DNA of 64,000 nt from Nitrosopumilaceae archaeon (GCA_028279545.1 JANQNN010000035.1:150951-214950); one strand, 5' to 3'. Counted from the first letter of the stretch, positions 26,049 to 34,974 are shown. Notes: generated from the letters alone by a model not told the origin. Made by a program: numbers and translations.

Positions 26049-26207
26049 CTAATTTTTCTTGCTAAAATGTGCATTAACACGTAACTTTTGTTTTATCTGG
26101 CGGATTTCTTCTTTTTGTTCATTGTTTTGAGCAATCAACTGATTGATTTTTCTAACCAAAACTTTTTGATTTCCGCTTGCTCCTGTAAGAGGAGAAATAC
26201 TTTTCAT
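26049..26207 (-). CDS. Small 52-residue coiled-coil-prone protein
   Basis: The ATG-initiated frame encodes MKSISPLTGASGNQKVLVRK, then a long Gln/Lys/Glu helix (INQLIAQNNEQKEEIRQIKQ) and a basic end. It is the only sizeable frame in the 470-base space between the SDR operon and the CBS gene. Codon use looks like its neighbours. Function unknown. Confidence 0.5.
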   Translation of the reverse strand: MKSISPLTGASGNQKVLVRKINQLIAQNNEQKEEIRQIKQKLRVNAHFSKKN

Positions 26208-26396
26208 AAGGCAATTGAGTTTGTTTAATTATTAATTGGTACAAGGTCATTAATTTTGAAAATTTTCATCAATTTGTTTAACCTTTGAAAAAATTTTTTG
26301 AAAATTGCAGAGTTAGAAATACTAATTGAGATTGGCTATTATCATAATTGATATTTAATCCATCTAATCAAATACAAGGTTTGTTTAGTAAATTTC

Positions 26397-27182
26397 ATGG
26401 CTGTAAAGATTCAAACCTTGCCAATTACAAATTACATGACTGCATATCCAATTTCAGTTGAGCCACAAGTTCCAATTAAAAAAGCAATAGCATTTATGGT
26501 TGAACAAGATTTTGGAAATCTTGTCGTAAGTGAGGGAGTAATGCCAAAAGGAATATTGACTGAACGTGAAATTCTAAAAGCTGTTGCTGAATCTCAAAAC
26601 CTTGATGAATTAACAGTCAATGATGTTGGAGTTCAACCATATACCAAATTGGAGTTAGGTGATACTGTATTAGATGCCGCTCACATAATGAATAAGAACA
26701 AATCTCGACTTTTAGTTTTTGATGGTGACAAGCTAGTAGGTATTGTCACAGTGTCTGATCTGCTAAGGGCATTTAGGAAGATAAAGACTGAGAGTTCTCT
26801 TGACAAAGTAATTAGTACTAAAATTGAAAAATGTAGTAAAAATGATTCTGTTTTACATGCCGCAAAGATAATGCATGAAAAAAGAGTTGGTAGTGTGATA
26901 ATTGAAGATATGAAAGGGCATGGGATTTTTTCTGAAAGAGATCTTTTAACTTATCTTTATTCCAATGATTTTGAGTTAGATAAGGAAGTCGGGACGTATT
27001 CATCATTTCCTTTGGTTGTAGCTGATGAGCAAATTAAGACCCATGAAGCAGCAAGCATAATGGCTGCAAACAACATCAAAAGACTAGGTATTACAAAAGG
27101 GGATTTGTTGATAGGAATAATAACTGCAGTAGACTTGCTTGATGCCTATCAAGAGGTTTATCTTGCAGCAAATCCTGATTGA
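26397..27182 (+). CDS. Protein with four CBS domains
   Basis: 261 residues form two Bateman pairs: repeats start near TNYMTAYPISVEPQVPIKKA, VGVQPYTKLELGDTVLDAA, VISTKIEKCSKNDSVLHAA and the fourth near VADEQIKTHEAASIMA. Each has a G-I-x-T/S-x-x-D/E-like end (PKGILTERE, VGIVTVSDLL, HGIFSERDLL, IGIITAVDLL). CBS pairs bind adenine nucleotides or S-adenosylmethionine. No catalytic domain is attached, so it probably senses energy state and regulates a partner. Confidence 0.9.
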   Translation: MAVKIQTLPITNYMTAYPISVEPQVPIKKAIAFMVEQDFGNLVVSEGVMPKGILTEREILKAVAESQNLDELTVNDVGVQPYTKLELGDTVLDAAHIMNKNKSRLLVFDGDKLVGIVTVSDLLRAFRKIKTESSLDKVISTKIEKCSKNDSVLHAAKIMHEKRVGSVIIEDMKGHGIFSERDLLTYLYSNDFELDKEVGTYSSFPLVVADEQIKTHEAASIMAANNIKRLGITKGDLLIGIITAVDLLDAYQEVYLAANPD

Positions 27183-27322
27183 AGGGTCTAAAATCTAAAA
27201 GTTTGGCAAAGTCGTAACATTTGTCCATTACACCATCAAATTTGTGCCCAGAAAATTGTAAAAATTTTCTTTGACACAAAGGTATTCTTATCTTTTTGAA
27301 TTTATTTTGAAATATAATTAAA

Positions 27323-27442
27323 ATGAGTGGCGATGGAAAAATTGAAGATAAATTATCGTTATTTTCAGAATGGTTTGACCTAGATTCTACCATGGATGAA
27401 TATAAAATTCCAAGAAATTCAGAGAAAACTGATGGTAACTAG
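27323..27442 (+). CDS. Possible 39-residue acidic microprotein
   Basis: An ATG frame encodes MSGDGKIEDKLSLFSEWFDL and a polar end. It sits alone in a 411-base interval between the CBS and winged-helix genes, with an AT-rich leader. There is no homology I recognise. Weak support; the rest of the interval shows nothing definite. Confidence 0.35.
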   Translation: MSGDGKIEDKLSLFSEWFDLDSTMDEYKIPRNSEKTDGN

Positions 27443-27593
27443 AGATACATCCTCAAATCAAAAACTGTCCATGTAGAGAATTGAAAAAACCGTCTTCAAT
27501 TCAATTTGATTTAATTCATAGCAAAATTATTTAACATAGGATTTAATTTTTTGATATTCGATATTTACATTAAAATGTAAAAAACAAGATATT

Positions 27594-28097
27594 ATGAAGG
27601 TGGATAATTCAGAAAAAATCCTAAATACAATCAAAGCTAATCCTGGAATTTATACTCGTGAGATAATTCGTAAAAACAAATTGTCAACAGGAGTAGTTCA
27701 ATATCACCTCAGGAAGTTAGAAAAAAATAGTAAAATTAAATCCGATAAAAGGTCTAGATACAAAAGATTCTATTCAGTTGATGTCAAAGAAGAAGAATTT
27801 CCAATAATTGCAAATTTGAGAAAAAAGTCCAAACAATCTCTTCTTTTTGCAATTCTAAGTTCAGATGATCCTAGTTTTGATGATATTGTCAATAAACTTC
27901 AAAAATCCCCATCAACGACTTCATGGAATATTTCTGGTCTGATAAAAGATGGTATTATAGAGAAAGTAAATAAAAATCAAAAAAAAGTTTACAGAGTAAA
28001 AAACAAGGAACTCTTAAGAAAGACACTTCACAAAGAATTTTCAAAACTGTTCCATGATGGTATGGACCATGATGAAGATGTGTTTTTATCCATTTAG
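27594..28097 (+). CDS. Winged-helix regulator with two HTH domains
   Basis: The first domain runs KILNTIKANPGIYTREIIRK with LSTGVVQYHLRKLEKN, an ArsR/MarR-like recognition helix; basic wing SDKRSRYKRFY. A second winged helix follows at about residues 70-135 (SLLFAILSSDDPSFDDIVNK, TTSWNISGLIKDGIIEK). This duplicated layout is common in archaeal regulators. The target is unknown; the adjacent downstream small membrane protein gene is a candidate. Confidence 0.8.
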   Translation: MKVDNSEKILNTIKANPGIYTREIIRKNKLSTGVVQYHLRKLEKNSKIKSDKRSRYKRFYSVDVKEEEFPIIANLRKKSKQSLLFAILSSDDPSFDDIVNKLQKSPSTTSWNISGLIKDGIIEKVNKNQKKVYRVKNKELLRKTLHKEFSKLFHDGMDHDEDVFLSI

Positions 28098-28183
28098 AGT
28101 AAAAGAAAGCTAGGTTTACCTAATAGTTACTTCGTCGAAGTATCCACATTGTTTAATACGAAATTCTACGAATTATAGATGAA

Positions 28184-28486
28184 ATGTCAGCAATAGGCAA
28201 AAAACAAAAAAATTCGTCGGACAAAAAATCCTTGTTAATTGTTTCAGGAATTTTAGCTGCTATTGGAGTTTCCTTGTTTGCGTATTTAATGTTCTTCACT
28301 GCACCAGAGGGGAATATAGAAACGGTAAAGGTAATTGCAGTTACCGATGATGGTTGTATTGGTGAAACCCTTGATGGTTTTGCAGTTAACGTTGGGAATT
28401 GTAATGCTGAGCCAGGTCAATACATTAATGCGTTAGTTGACCAAAAGACTAAAGATAGAGCTGCAGCAATGAATCCAACAAATTAA
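28184..28486 (+). CDS. Small single-helix membrane protein, paralogue of 17075-17362
   Basis: The 100-residue product repeats the layout of its paralogue: basic start with NSSDKKSLLIV, one helix (SGILAAIGVSLFAYLMFF), TAPEG, then VIAVTDDGCIGETLDGF, VNVGNCNAEPGQ and a C-terminal NPTN. Two Cys are conserved in the outer domain, perhaps a disulfide or metal site. Function unknown. Confidence 0.75.
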   Translation: MSAIGKKQKNSSDKKSLLIVSGILAAIGVSLFAYLMFFTAPEGNIETVKVIAVTDDGCIGETLDGFAVNVGNCNAEPGQYINALVDQKTKDRAAAMNPTN

Positions 28487-28505
28487 TTTTTTTTTCTAAA
28501 TTTTT

Positions 28506-29189
28506 TTAAGCAAAGCTAAATGGAATGCTAATTAAGGAAACAATTATTGCAACCAAAACTACAAGCCCAAAAGCTTTACCGGTCCCAAATCCATGAACAA
28601 TTTTTATTGCTTTAATAGTTAAAATAAAAATCCATATTGCAAATCCAATTCCTAAAACTGCAACCAATACTGCCAGTCCAATAAAATCATCTAGTAATGA
28701 AAGGGCTTCATTCTCAGAGATTCCAGGGGCTAAAAGAATCGAGGGTTCTATTGACGTTAAAGCGTCCCACATAACAAAAAGAACTATTGTTATAATAATA
28801 GTAATCGGAATTACAATTGCATGCACATGTAAAACAACTGCAAAAACCTTTTTCCAGTTTGTATTTCCATCAAGTCTTTTTCCAATAAAATAGTACAAAG
28901 CAACTGAGACTAGTCCAGTTAGTATGCTTGAAAGAAAAGACATTACGATGGCAGACTCTTCCATGATAAAGGTCTCTTCGACATCATCCATTCCTTCGAT
29001 TTCAAAATATGCCTCATCAAGTGGCATCACCACAAAGGGTAAAATGGCAAATCCACCAATAATTGAGGAAATTATCAGTAAGGCAATTGATTGGGCAAAA
29101 TATTTTTCCTCATTTTCTCTTATGTACAAAAATGCTGCATTTGGTGTTGTAAATACTCGTAAAATTATGTTAAAATCAAAGAAGGGCAA
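28506..29189 (-). CDS. Yip1-like multi-spanning membrane protein
   Basis: The core has five hydrophobic segments (SIALLIISSIIGGFAILPF, IVMSFLSSILTGLVSVALYY, VFAVVLHVHAIVIPITIIIT, GLAVLVAVLGIGFAIWIFIL, FGLVVLVAIIVSLISIPF), as in the Yip1/DUF1282-type family. The N-terminus PFFDFNIILRVFTTPNAAF fits a start at TTG 29189; the frame extends to an ATG at 29288, but the extra 33 residues are basic and look untranslated. Role unknown. Confidence 0.7.
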   Translation of the reverse strand: MPFFDFNIILRVFTTPNAAFLYIRENEEKYFAQSIALLIISSIIGGFAILPFVVMPLDEAYFEIEGMDDVEETFIMEESAIVMSFLSSILTGLVSVALYYFIGKRLDGNTNWKKVFAVVLHVHAIVIPITIIITIVLFVMWDALTSIEPSILLAPGISENEALSLLDDFIGLAVLVAVLGIGFAIWIFILTIKAIKIVHGFGTGKAFGLVVLVAIIVSLISIPFSFA

Positions 29190-29291
29190 ATAACAAATTT
29201 TGTTTATTTTGAAAATTGTTAAGCATTTTGAGTTAATTTTTCTGCGAAGAATGGTTGAAAAATTTGAATAATTTTTTGTGAATTTCAAGAA

Positions 29292-29313
29292 GTGTTAGGT
29301 CTTTACCTAACAC
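29292..29313. promoter_or_regulatory. Perfect 9-base-pair hairpin
   Basis: GTGTTAGGT (29292-29300) and ACCTAACAC (29305-29313) are exact reverse complements around a CTTT loop. No T-run follows on either strand, so it is not a classic terminator. It lies upstream of the Yip1-like gene (3 bases before the long-frame ATG, about 100 bases before the preferred TTG) and may be an operator or a leader hairpin. Confidence 0.45.
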
Positions 29314-29457
29314 AACCTGTCCACCAGCCGTAAATGGTACGACATTGTTACTTGGGTTTTTCTTGAAATTAAACTTTTTTTTGGATTTCTAGTGCCAATC
29401 AAGATTTTTTGAAATCTAGTTTTTAAGGAAATAATGATAAATGTTATTTGAGAGAAA

Positions 29458-29586
29458 TTGAAATTTACAGTCGCTAATCGTTGTGCAACCTGCAAAAAAG
29501 AGTTTCACAATAGGCAAAGTCAATATTGTTCTATTGATTGTGAAATGTTAAATTTTTCATGTGTTATTTTTCCATATACGAAATAA
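29458..29586 (+). CDS. Possible 42-residue zinc-binding microprotein
   Basis: From TTG 29458 the frame reads FTVANRCATCKKEFHNRQSQ followed by YCSIDCEML. The C-x2-C...C-x3-C spacing is that of a small zinc-ribbon or treble-clef fold. The non-ATG start weakens the call, but the Cys pattern argues for a real coding frame. Function unknown. Confidence 0.45.
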   Translation: MKFTVANRCATCKKEFHNRQSQYCSIDCEMLNFSCVIFPYTK

Positions 29587-29605
29587 ACATTTGAAAAAAA
29601 TTAAT

Positions 29606-30346
29606 TTAATTTTGAATTATAGCAACTATTCTTACGGGAGCCCCACTTCCTGATTGTATTTTCATCGGTAAAGCCACTACAAAAAAGCGAGAAACTGGGA
29701 TTTGTTCTAAATTTGCGACATTTTCAAAAAATGGAACTTGGTTTTCACAAAGAACTCGATGAGTTTCAAAAAATTTTGATTGGCCATAATCAATGCTTTG
29801 AGTGTCTAAACCGATAGCCTTTATCTTTCTGTGCTCTATCAGCCATTTGGCAGCATCAGGATGAATACCTGGAAAGTGAAGATCCTCTAGAGCCTCTTTT
29901 CCTTTTTTGGAAGTACCAAGGTACTTTAGCCTGTCAGGCCAGAAACCGCCATAACCAGTACAAACCAAAACAATGGTATTTTCGGGAATATTTTCATGTG
30001 AAATTTCCCAATTTTTTAAATCTTGAATTGATAATTGAAAATCAGGATTTTTTAAAGCCTCTTGGGAAACGTCAATTTTAATTGCTTTTCCTATTAGTTG
30101 TTCAAGGGGAATTTGGTCAATTGTTTTTCCATTTTTTGCAAAATGAATAGGAGCATCAAGATGTGTTCCTCCATGCTCAGGAGCTGAAAATTTTTTGGCA
30201 GAATAAAAATATCCTTTTTCGTGTATTCCCTCAAATCCTACATCTAGCTTAAAACCATCTTCAGTGGGCCAATAGATGGTATTTTCAGAATAATTATGAG
30301 TAAGATCTATTAATTTTCCATTGGGAATTGAAAAATTCTTATCCAA
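29606..30346 (-). CDS. Cyclase-family metal-dependent hydrolase (kynurenine-formamidase-like)
   Basis: The signature HGGTHLDAPIHF binds the metal in this family, with the upstream LIDLTHNYSENTIYWPTED typical of its N-terminus and FPGIHPDAAKWLIEHRKIKA and GLDTQSIDYG further on. Length 246 fits. Known members include kynurenine formamidase and isatin or cyclic-amide hydrolases. No tryptophan-degradation genes are nearby, so the substrate is open. Confidence 0.85.
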   Translation of the reverse strand: MDKNFSIPNGKLIDLTHNYSENTIYWPTEDGFKLDVGFEGIHEKGYFYSAKKFSAPEHGGTHLDAPIHFAKNGKTIDQIPLEQLIGKAIKIDVSQEALKNPDFQLSIQDLKNWEISHENIPENTIVLVCTGYGGFWPDRLKYLGTSKKGKEALEDLHFPGIHPDAAKWLIEHRKIKAIGLDTQSIDYGQSKFFETHRVLCENQVPFFENVANLEQIPVSRFFVVALPMKIQSGSGAPVRIVAIIQN

Positions 30347-30472
30347 TGTTTTTGATTTTTTTAAAAGGATATAAACAAAATTCCATTAGGATTTGGTTTT
30401 TCCAAAGTCTTTTACTATCTTAAAAATGATAAAATGGAAAAAGATAGATTCTTCTGCCTTCTAGATTAATCA

Positions 30473-30559
30473 GTGTATGAAATAGAGCTAATCATTGTAA
30501 TAGGAATTATTGGAGGAATTTGTGGATATCTTATCATGAAAAGGCTAAGCGATGACTAA
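30473..30559 (+). CDS. Possible 28-residue single-helix microprotein
   Basis: From GTG 30473 the frame encodes YEIELIIVIGIIGGICGYLI then MKRLSDD: one Gly/Ile-rich membrane helix with a charged end. Similar tiny single-helix frames occur at 51050-51157 and 57490-57570. Too short to be sure. Confidence 0.3.
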   Translation: MYEIELIIVIGIIGGICGYLIMKRLSDD

Positions 30560-30623
30560 CTAAATTTTGGGTTTATAGTTCTCTGTTTGTCCATTTTTTG
30601 TTACATGTGTTTAAAGTCAACCA

Positions 30624-30711
30624 AGAATAGGTAATATTGCGAATTTAGTTTAAAAAGAACGCGTGGAGTCCATTCACGAGGTGGAAGGAAACGACCAATT
30701 CGCACCATTCT
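30624..30711 (+). ncRNA. Candidate structured RNA or leader element ahead of a deacetylase gene
   Basis: The closing stem pairs AGAATAGGT (30624-30632) with ACCATTCT (30704-30711) with one bulged A. After a 6-base bulge, GCGAATT (30639-30645) pairs perfectly with AATTCGC (30697-30703). Inside, CGTGGA (30662-30667) and TTCACG (30673-30678) form a hairpin with one G-U pair, which favours the plus strand. A Gly/Ala-type purine stretch (GGTGGAAGGAAACGACC) sits in the junction. The G+C is well above the surroundings. It ends 57 bases before the deacetylase start, so it may be a 5' leader or an independent RNA. No known family recognised. Confidence 0.5.
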
Positions 30712-30768
30712 ATGATTCATTTTGAAACAACTCTTCTTTTTAAGCAAATTCCAAACCAATTTAGTTAG

Positions 30769-31755
30769 ATGAAAAAAATATTTTTCGCCATTTGGTCTTG
30801 TTCTCTCTTGTTAAGTTTAGGATTAATTCAAGTCATTCCCGATTCTTTTGCCGATCATAGTGAGGACCTACCAGTTGCTGAAAAGGTGTTTGACTGTGAA
30901 TGTGTGGCATTTAGATTAGACGATGTACAAGATCATTTCTTAAATGAACCGTCAAAAAAACTAATTGAAACATTCAAAGAAAATAACTTGCCCTATACAC
31001 TAGGTATTTTGTCTAATGATTTTGGAGAGGATGAAGAGCTGGTATCACTTGTTAGAGAATTGGCAAATGATGAAGAGTATCAATTTGAAATTTCAAGCCA
31101 TGGGACCGTTCATGAAAATTTTACCCAATTAACTGATGAGCAACAAAAAGTTAACATGAAAGAATCGCTTGAGAATTTAGAAAAAACTTTAGGAATATAC
31201 CCAAAATTGTTTATCCCTCCTTTAGGGGAATTTAATGAAGGTACTATTTTTGCAATGAAAGAAAACGGAGTAACTCATTTCAGCCCCTCCTTTGTACCAG
31301 GAAATGATTCCATTATTCCTGTAGAGGACCAGAATTTTTACCAAATTCCCTCAGGAGCAGTTACGGCAGAATATAGTTCTGATGACCAATTTGTTGGAAT
31401 TCCAGCAGAAACAACTTTTTCACAAATTGAAGAAAATATCCAAAATTATGGTTACTCTGTAGTAACTATGCATCCAATGGAATTTGGAGTAATTGAGGAT
31501 GGAGAATTAGTCAATGAAATCAATTGGGAACAATTTGATGAACTCGATAACTTAATTGAATTGATTAGAGAATCTGAAATCCCAATTGTCAACATTCAAG
31601 ATATTTCAAATTCTTCCAGTCAAAATGATTCAGGTTCAATTCCAGATTGGATAAAAAATATTTTCATTTGGTATGGGGACGAAAAGATTGGAGAAGATGA
31701 ACTAAAAAATGCGTTGCAATTTTTAATTAGAGAAAAGATCCTAATAGTAGATTAA
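30769..31755 (+). CDS. Secreted polysaccharide-deacetylase-like (NodB fold) protein with Trp-rich C-terminal module
   Basis: The signal peptide ends near residue 28 (DSFADH). NodB-fold features are AFRLDDVQD (the Asp pair), EISSHGTVHE (His-x3-His metal site), LFIPPLGEFN and VVTMHPMEF near the end. The last ~38 residues (SIPDWIKNIFIWYGDEKIGE, ending LIREKILIVD) are the Trp-rich module shared with other secreted proteins here. It probably removes acyl groups from a surface polymer. A structured element lies in its leader region. Confidence 0.8.
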   Translation: MKKIFFAIWSCSLLLSLGLIQVIPDSFADHSEDLPVAEKVFDCECVAFRLDDVQDHFLNEPSKKLIETFKENNLPYTLGILSNDFGEDEELVSLVRELANDEEYQFEISSHGTVHENFTQLTDEQQKVNMKESLENLEKTLGIYPKLFIPPLGEFNEGTIFAMKENGVTHFSPSFVPGNDSIIPVEDQNFYQIPSGAVTAEYSSDDQFVGIPAETTFSQIEENIQNYGYSVVTMHPMEFGVIEDGELVNEINWEQFDELDNLIELIRESEIPIVNIQDISNSSSQNDSGSIPDWIKNIFIWYGDEKIGEDELKNALQFLIREKILIVD

Positions 31756-31774
31756 TTTTCTTTATCTTTGCAAA

Positions 31775-32485
31775 CTAAACACGAATTATTCCACGTTCAA
31801 CTAAATTTTTTATTGCATTGACAAATTCTTGTTCTGAAATCAATTCGTCGGCCCACCATCCTGCAGTATTTTTTGCCCATTCTGGAACATTTTCACCACC
31901 TGGACCTACAGGATCTGGCAAGTCAGGGATAACTATTATTCCTTGTTTGATCAAGTATTGTATCCCACCAATAAAATTTGCGTCAGCTACTTTGTTTTCG
32001 GCCCACCACCTTGCAGTATCTTTAACCCATGTTGGAATATCAACAGTTGAACCAGGATTTTGTGGAGTTTTAGTCAAAACTTCTGTTCCAAAGATTTCAA
32101 TTTCTTGATCATCAGCAAAAAAAGGAACTATCAATGTTCTTTCCGTATTTGAAGAACCTACCTCAAGATAGTCAGACTCAAATCCGTCAATAATTACATA
32201 AAAAATATCATCCTCAGTTTCACTAAACTTTGAATCAATTAATCCACGGGGAATATTTACCTCGATAAATCCATCATCATATGAAACAATTTCAATTATC
32301 AAACTAGTAAAATCAATATCTAAATCAATTACAAGTAAATCTCCATTTTCAATAATATATCCCACATCATAATCATAAACATCAGCAATTCCCGAATCAG
32401 CATGAACTAAAGCAGTAGGGATAAAAATTGATGCTGTAACTATTAGCAAAAAGGTTTGAATTAAAAATCCTTTCATAATTTTCAT
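31775..32485 (-). CDS. Secreted protein with two Trp-rich C-terminal modules
   Basis: After a signal peptide (to about residue 30, VHAD) comes a ~110-residue beta-rich acidic domain without a family I recognise. Two ~38-residue modules follow: PTWVKDTARWWAENKVADAN and VPEWAKNTAGWWADELISEQ, each with an IQYLIKQGII-type ending. The start codon abuts the stop of the long upstream gene exactly (32485/32486), so the two are one transcription unit. Probably extracellular; module function unknown. Confidence 0.75.
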   Translation of the reverse strand: MKIMKGFLIQTFLLIVTASIFIPTALVHADSGIADVYDYDVGYIIENGDLLVIDLDIDFTSLIIEIVSYDDGFIEVNIPRGLIDSKFSETEDDIFYVIIDGFESDYLEVGSSNTERTLIVPFFADDQEIEIFGTEVLTKTPQNPGSTVDIPTWVKDTARWWAENKVADANFIGGIQYLIKQGIIVIPDLPDPVGPGGENVPEWAKNTAGWWADELISEQEFVNAIKNLVERGIIRV

Positions 32486-34414
32486 CTACCTTGTCAATTC
32501 CTGTTCAAGTTCATTTCCAACTTCAGAACAGATATCAATCAAAAGATAATCTTTCAATCGTTCGAGTTTGGTATCAGCAAAGCCCCGCAATTCAGTTGAA
32601 TTGAAAAAATCTCCTAAAGCTAAATCATAACAGTCTTCAATTGATAGGTCTACTACATCATCGATTTGGGAAAGCCTTTCTACATTTTTGAAAATTGCAA
32701 TGGGAACTGGCTCATCAACTGATAAGGTGCCCACAAAATCTAAAATCCACTCAGATCCAACCTTACTTTTTCCATTAGAGCCATTGATATCAACAATTTG
32801 GCCATAATCTACTGGAAAAATTCCATCCATTTCAGTGAGCATCGAAAAGGTATGCGAAGAAGCGCTAGAATCAAATGTATTTACTGCTACTTGAAAGATT
32901 CCTCGGTCAAGGTTTGCCCTAGCCTTCCCAAATGAAATATCATTTACCTGCGTTATTTCCTGAGTTCTTGAATCTTTTACAATTATTTGACCACCAATTA
33001 CCTTAAGGGTGGCAGTAAAATCACCCAGTCTGACTAGCTCTAGATTAACATCACCAATAATTGATTTGATAGAGTTTTCATCTCTCGTGCTAAATGCCTG
33101 ACCTTCAAAACTTAGCAAGTAATTAATGGTATCTTCTTCTGATACGTGGGCAATATTTCCATAATAGCTGCCATCTTCGACTCTATCAATTAAACCAGGA
33201 GATCTTGCATTGTCACGAATATTTTCTAATTGGTTTTGTGTTTTGGATTGGATTTGGTTTTTATGAGTTTGAACTATTTGTTTAAAATTCTCAATTCCAA
33301 TTTCTTGAATTTTTGATTTAATTAAATCTGCTCTAAATTCAGCTTTTTCTTGGATTTGTTGTCTAATTTCATCTTGTTTTTCTTTATGGTGTTGATCTTT
33401 TATTTTGTTTTTAATTGAATCTTCAGCTTTATCTCGAATTTGTAGAGGAACTTTTTCAGGAATTTCAGCAGAGATTGTTTCAGGTATGTTTTCTCTAAAC
33501 TCTGTTACATCACGGAATTCGGATTGAATTTTTTCTTTAATTGAGGTTCTAAAGTCATGAATCTTTTCTTTAAAAATTGGAAGCTTTTCTTTTGCTTTTT
33601 CTTTTAGAATATTTTTAATTCGTTCCTTTTGATTTTGAAACTTTTCTTTTAGCTCAGGATGATCCTCTAAAACATCTGAACGAAATTCGTGATATCCATC
33701 TGGAATGTTGTCACGTAGTAAATCTCTTCTTTCTTTAACAATATCTTTAATGACATCTAATCTGTCAGGCATATTATCGCGTAAAATGTCGATTCTATCT
33801 GTCTCTTGATCTCTTAATTCGGTAATTTTTTCATAAAGCTTGTCAGTTACTGCATCTCGTCCCTCACAAAACAATTTACCACTATCTGTAAGCCAACAAT
33901 TTTTTTCTGGTGACTCACAACGGATTCCTGCATTTGTTTTCCAACATTTACCGTCATGGCCCTCACATCTTAAAACACCATTTTCTGCAATCCAACATTT
34001 TTTGTCCTCACCTTGAGGCCTGTCCCTATCTTGATTTGTTGGTGGTTTAGGATCTGTTGGTGGTTTAGGATCTGTTGGTGGTTTAGGATCTGCTGGTGGT
34101 TCTGGAGTGGGTTCTGGGTCTGCTGGTGGTTCTGGAGTGGGTTCTGGGTCAGTCGCAGGGCCAAGGTTTGCTGGGGGTTTATCTTCTTCTCCTGCACGTT
34201 CAGGTTCTGAATTTCCTTGAGAATCATTATCCTCATCGTTTATTTCTTCAGTTTTTTCACGCTCTTCTGGGGCCAAATCATCAGAATATACAGAATTTTT
34301 TTTATTTTCAGATACATCCAGATAATCTTCAGCATGTACCCCAAATGAGCTAGAGATACCTAAAACCAGAATAAGCATTAATGAAATTGATGAAATCTTT
34401 CTAAACAATGCCAA
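32486..34414 (-). CDS. Long secreted protein: Pro-rich linker, Cys/Trp repeats, coiled coil, C-terminal domain
   Basis: Signal peptide to about residue 29 (VHAE). An acidic stretch leads to a Pro-rich repeat (PTPEPPADP and PKPPTDP units), then three short Cys/Trp repeats (KCWIAENGVLRCEG, KCWKTNAGIRCES, NCWLTDSGKLFCEG), probably disulfide-bonded. About 240 residues of Arg/Lys/Glu-rich helix (DRIDILRDNMPDRLDVIKD type) predict a coiled coil. The C-terminal ~220 residues are a mixed domain with two Cys (IEDCYDLAL, LIDICSEVG). It looks like an extended surface fibre. First gene of a two-gene unit. Confidence 0.75.
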   Translation of the reverse strand: MALFRKISSISLMLILVLGISSSFGVHAEDYLDVSENKKNSVYSDDLAPEEREKTEEINDEDNDSQGNSEPERAGEEDKPPANLGPATDPEPTPEPPADPEPTPEPPADPKPPTDPKPPTDPKPPTNQDRDRPQGEDKKCWIAENGVLRCEGHDGKCWKTNAGIRCESPEKNCWLTDSGKLFCEGRDAVTDKLYEKITELRDQETDRIDILRDNMPDRLDVIKDIVKERRDLLRDNIPDGYHEFRSDVLEDHPELKEKFQNQKERIKNILKEKAKEKLPIFKEKIHDFRTSIKEKIQSEFRDVTEFRENIPETISAEIPEKVPLQIRDKAEDSIKNKIKDQHHKEKQDEIRQQIQEKAEFRADLIKSKIQEIGIENFKQIVQTHKNQIQSKTQNQLENIRDNARSPGLIDRVEDGSYYGNIAHVSEEDTINYLLSFEGQAFSTRDENSIKSIIGDVNLELVRLGDFTATLKVIGGQIIVKDSRTQEITQVNDISFGKARANLDRGIFQVAVNTFDSSASSHTFSMLTEMDGIFPVDYGQIVDINGSNGKSKVGSEWILDFVGTLSVDEPVPIAIFKNVERLSQIDDVVDLSIEDCYDLALGDFFNSTELRGFADTKLERLKDYLLIDICSEVGNELEQELTR

Positions 34415-34444
34415 ATATGATGAAAAACAGTTTAAAATACTTCT

Positions 34445-34457
34445 GTAACTTTGTTAT
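34445..34457. promoter_or_regulatory. GTAAC-N3-GTTA operator-like motif
   Basis: GTAACTTTGTTAT lies 31 bases upstream of the start of the long secreted-fibre gene. It is one of four related sites at 34445, 34975, 35510 and 37022, all within 2.6 kb and all ahead of genes, with a winged-helix regulator encoded in the middle. Confidence 0.4.
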
Positions 34458-34486
34458 GGAATAAAATTACCTTGAACTCATCTGAG

Positions 34487-34939
34487 CTATTCATCTTCAG
34501 GCTCGTCAGATAATTTTTTATCAATATCTTTTTGTTGGGCCTTGAATCTTTGATATCTTTTATCCCATTTTGATACGCTAATCCATTGTTTAATTCCTAT
34601 TCCCAGCCATACAATAGAAATAATAAAAATAACCAACTGAGGCGGTTTTAAAAAGAGTTCTGTGCGTCCACGGTCAATTATTTTTTCTTTAATGTTTTCA
34701 TATTCTTCCTCGGTGATATCACCATTCTCTAAATGAATAAGCAAACGTGCATCTAGTTCTTCATTTATGGGAGGATCAAAGATACTTGTCATCATTAGCA
34801 ACGCAAGTGGTGGTAAAATCAATGTAGACAATATCATAATCATGAATACTTTTCGAGACTTTCCTAGTTGGTGCATCATTTCATCTAGAACCTCAAAAAT
34901 ATTTTCAGGTCGTTTTGAATTATTATCCGAATCAGTCAC
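34487..34939 (-). CDS. Membrane protein with two helices and SHOCT-like segment
   Basis: Helices near MIMILSTLILPPLALLMM and LVIFIISIVWLGIGIK flank a ~40-residue loop with LENGDITEEEYENIKEKI, which resembles the SHOCT short helical motif. N- and C-termini are acidic and cytoplasmic by charge. A GGAACTTTGTTAC site (34975-34987) lies upstream, overlapping the end of the regulator gene. Function unknown; SHOCT segments often mediate oligomerisation. Confidence 0.7.
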   Translation of the reverse strand: MTDSDNNSKRPENIFEVLDEMMHQLGKSRKVFMIMILSTLILPPLALLMMTSIFDPPINEELDARLLIHLENGDITEEEYENIKEKIIDRGRTELFLKPPQLVIFIISIVWLGIGIKQWISVSKWDKRYQRFKAQQKDIDKKLSDEPEDE

Positions 34940-34974
34940 ATCTAGTCCTCCTAGTTTTTGTTAAAAATGCTTGA

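Noticed and set aside
29307..29495. 62-codon minus-strand frame
   Set aside because: Overlaps a zinc-ribbon-like frame on the other strand and starts in the hairpin region; no family.
33970..34353. Trp/Phe/Gln-rich frames over the Pro-rich linker gene
   Set aside because: Shadow frames of the repeated linker codons.
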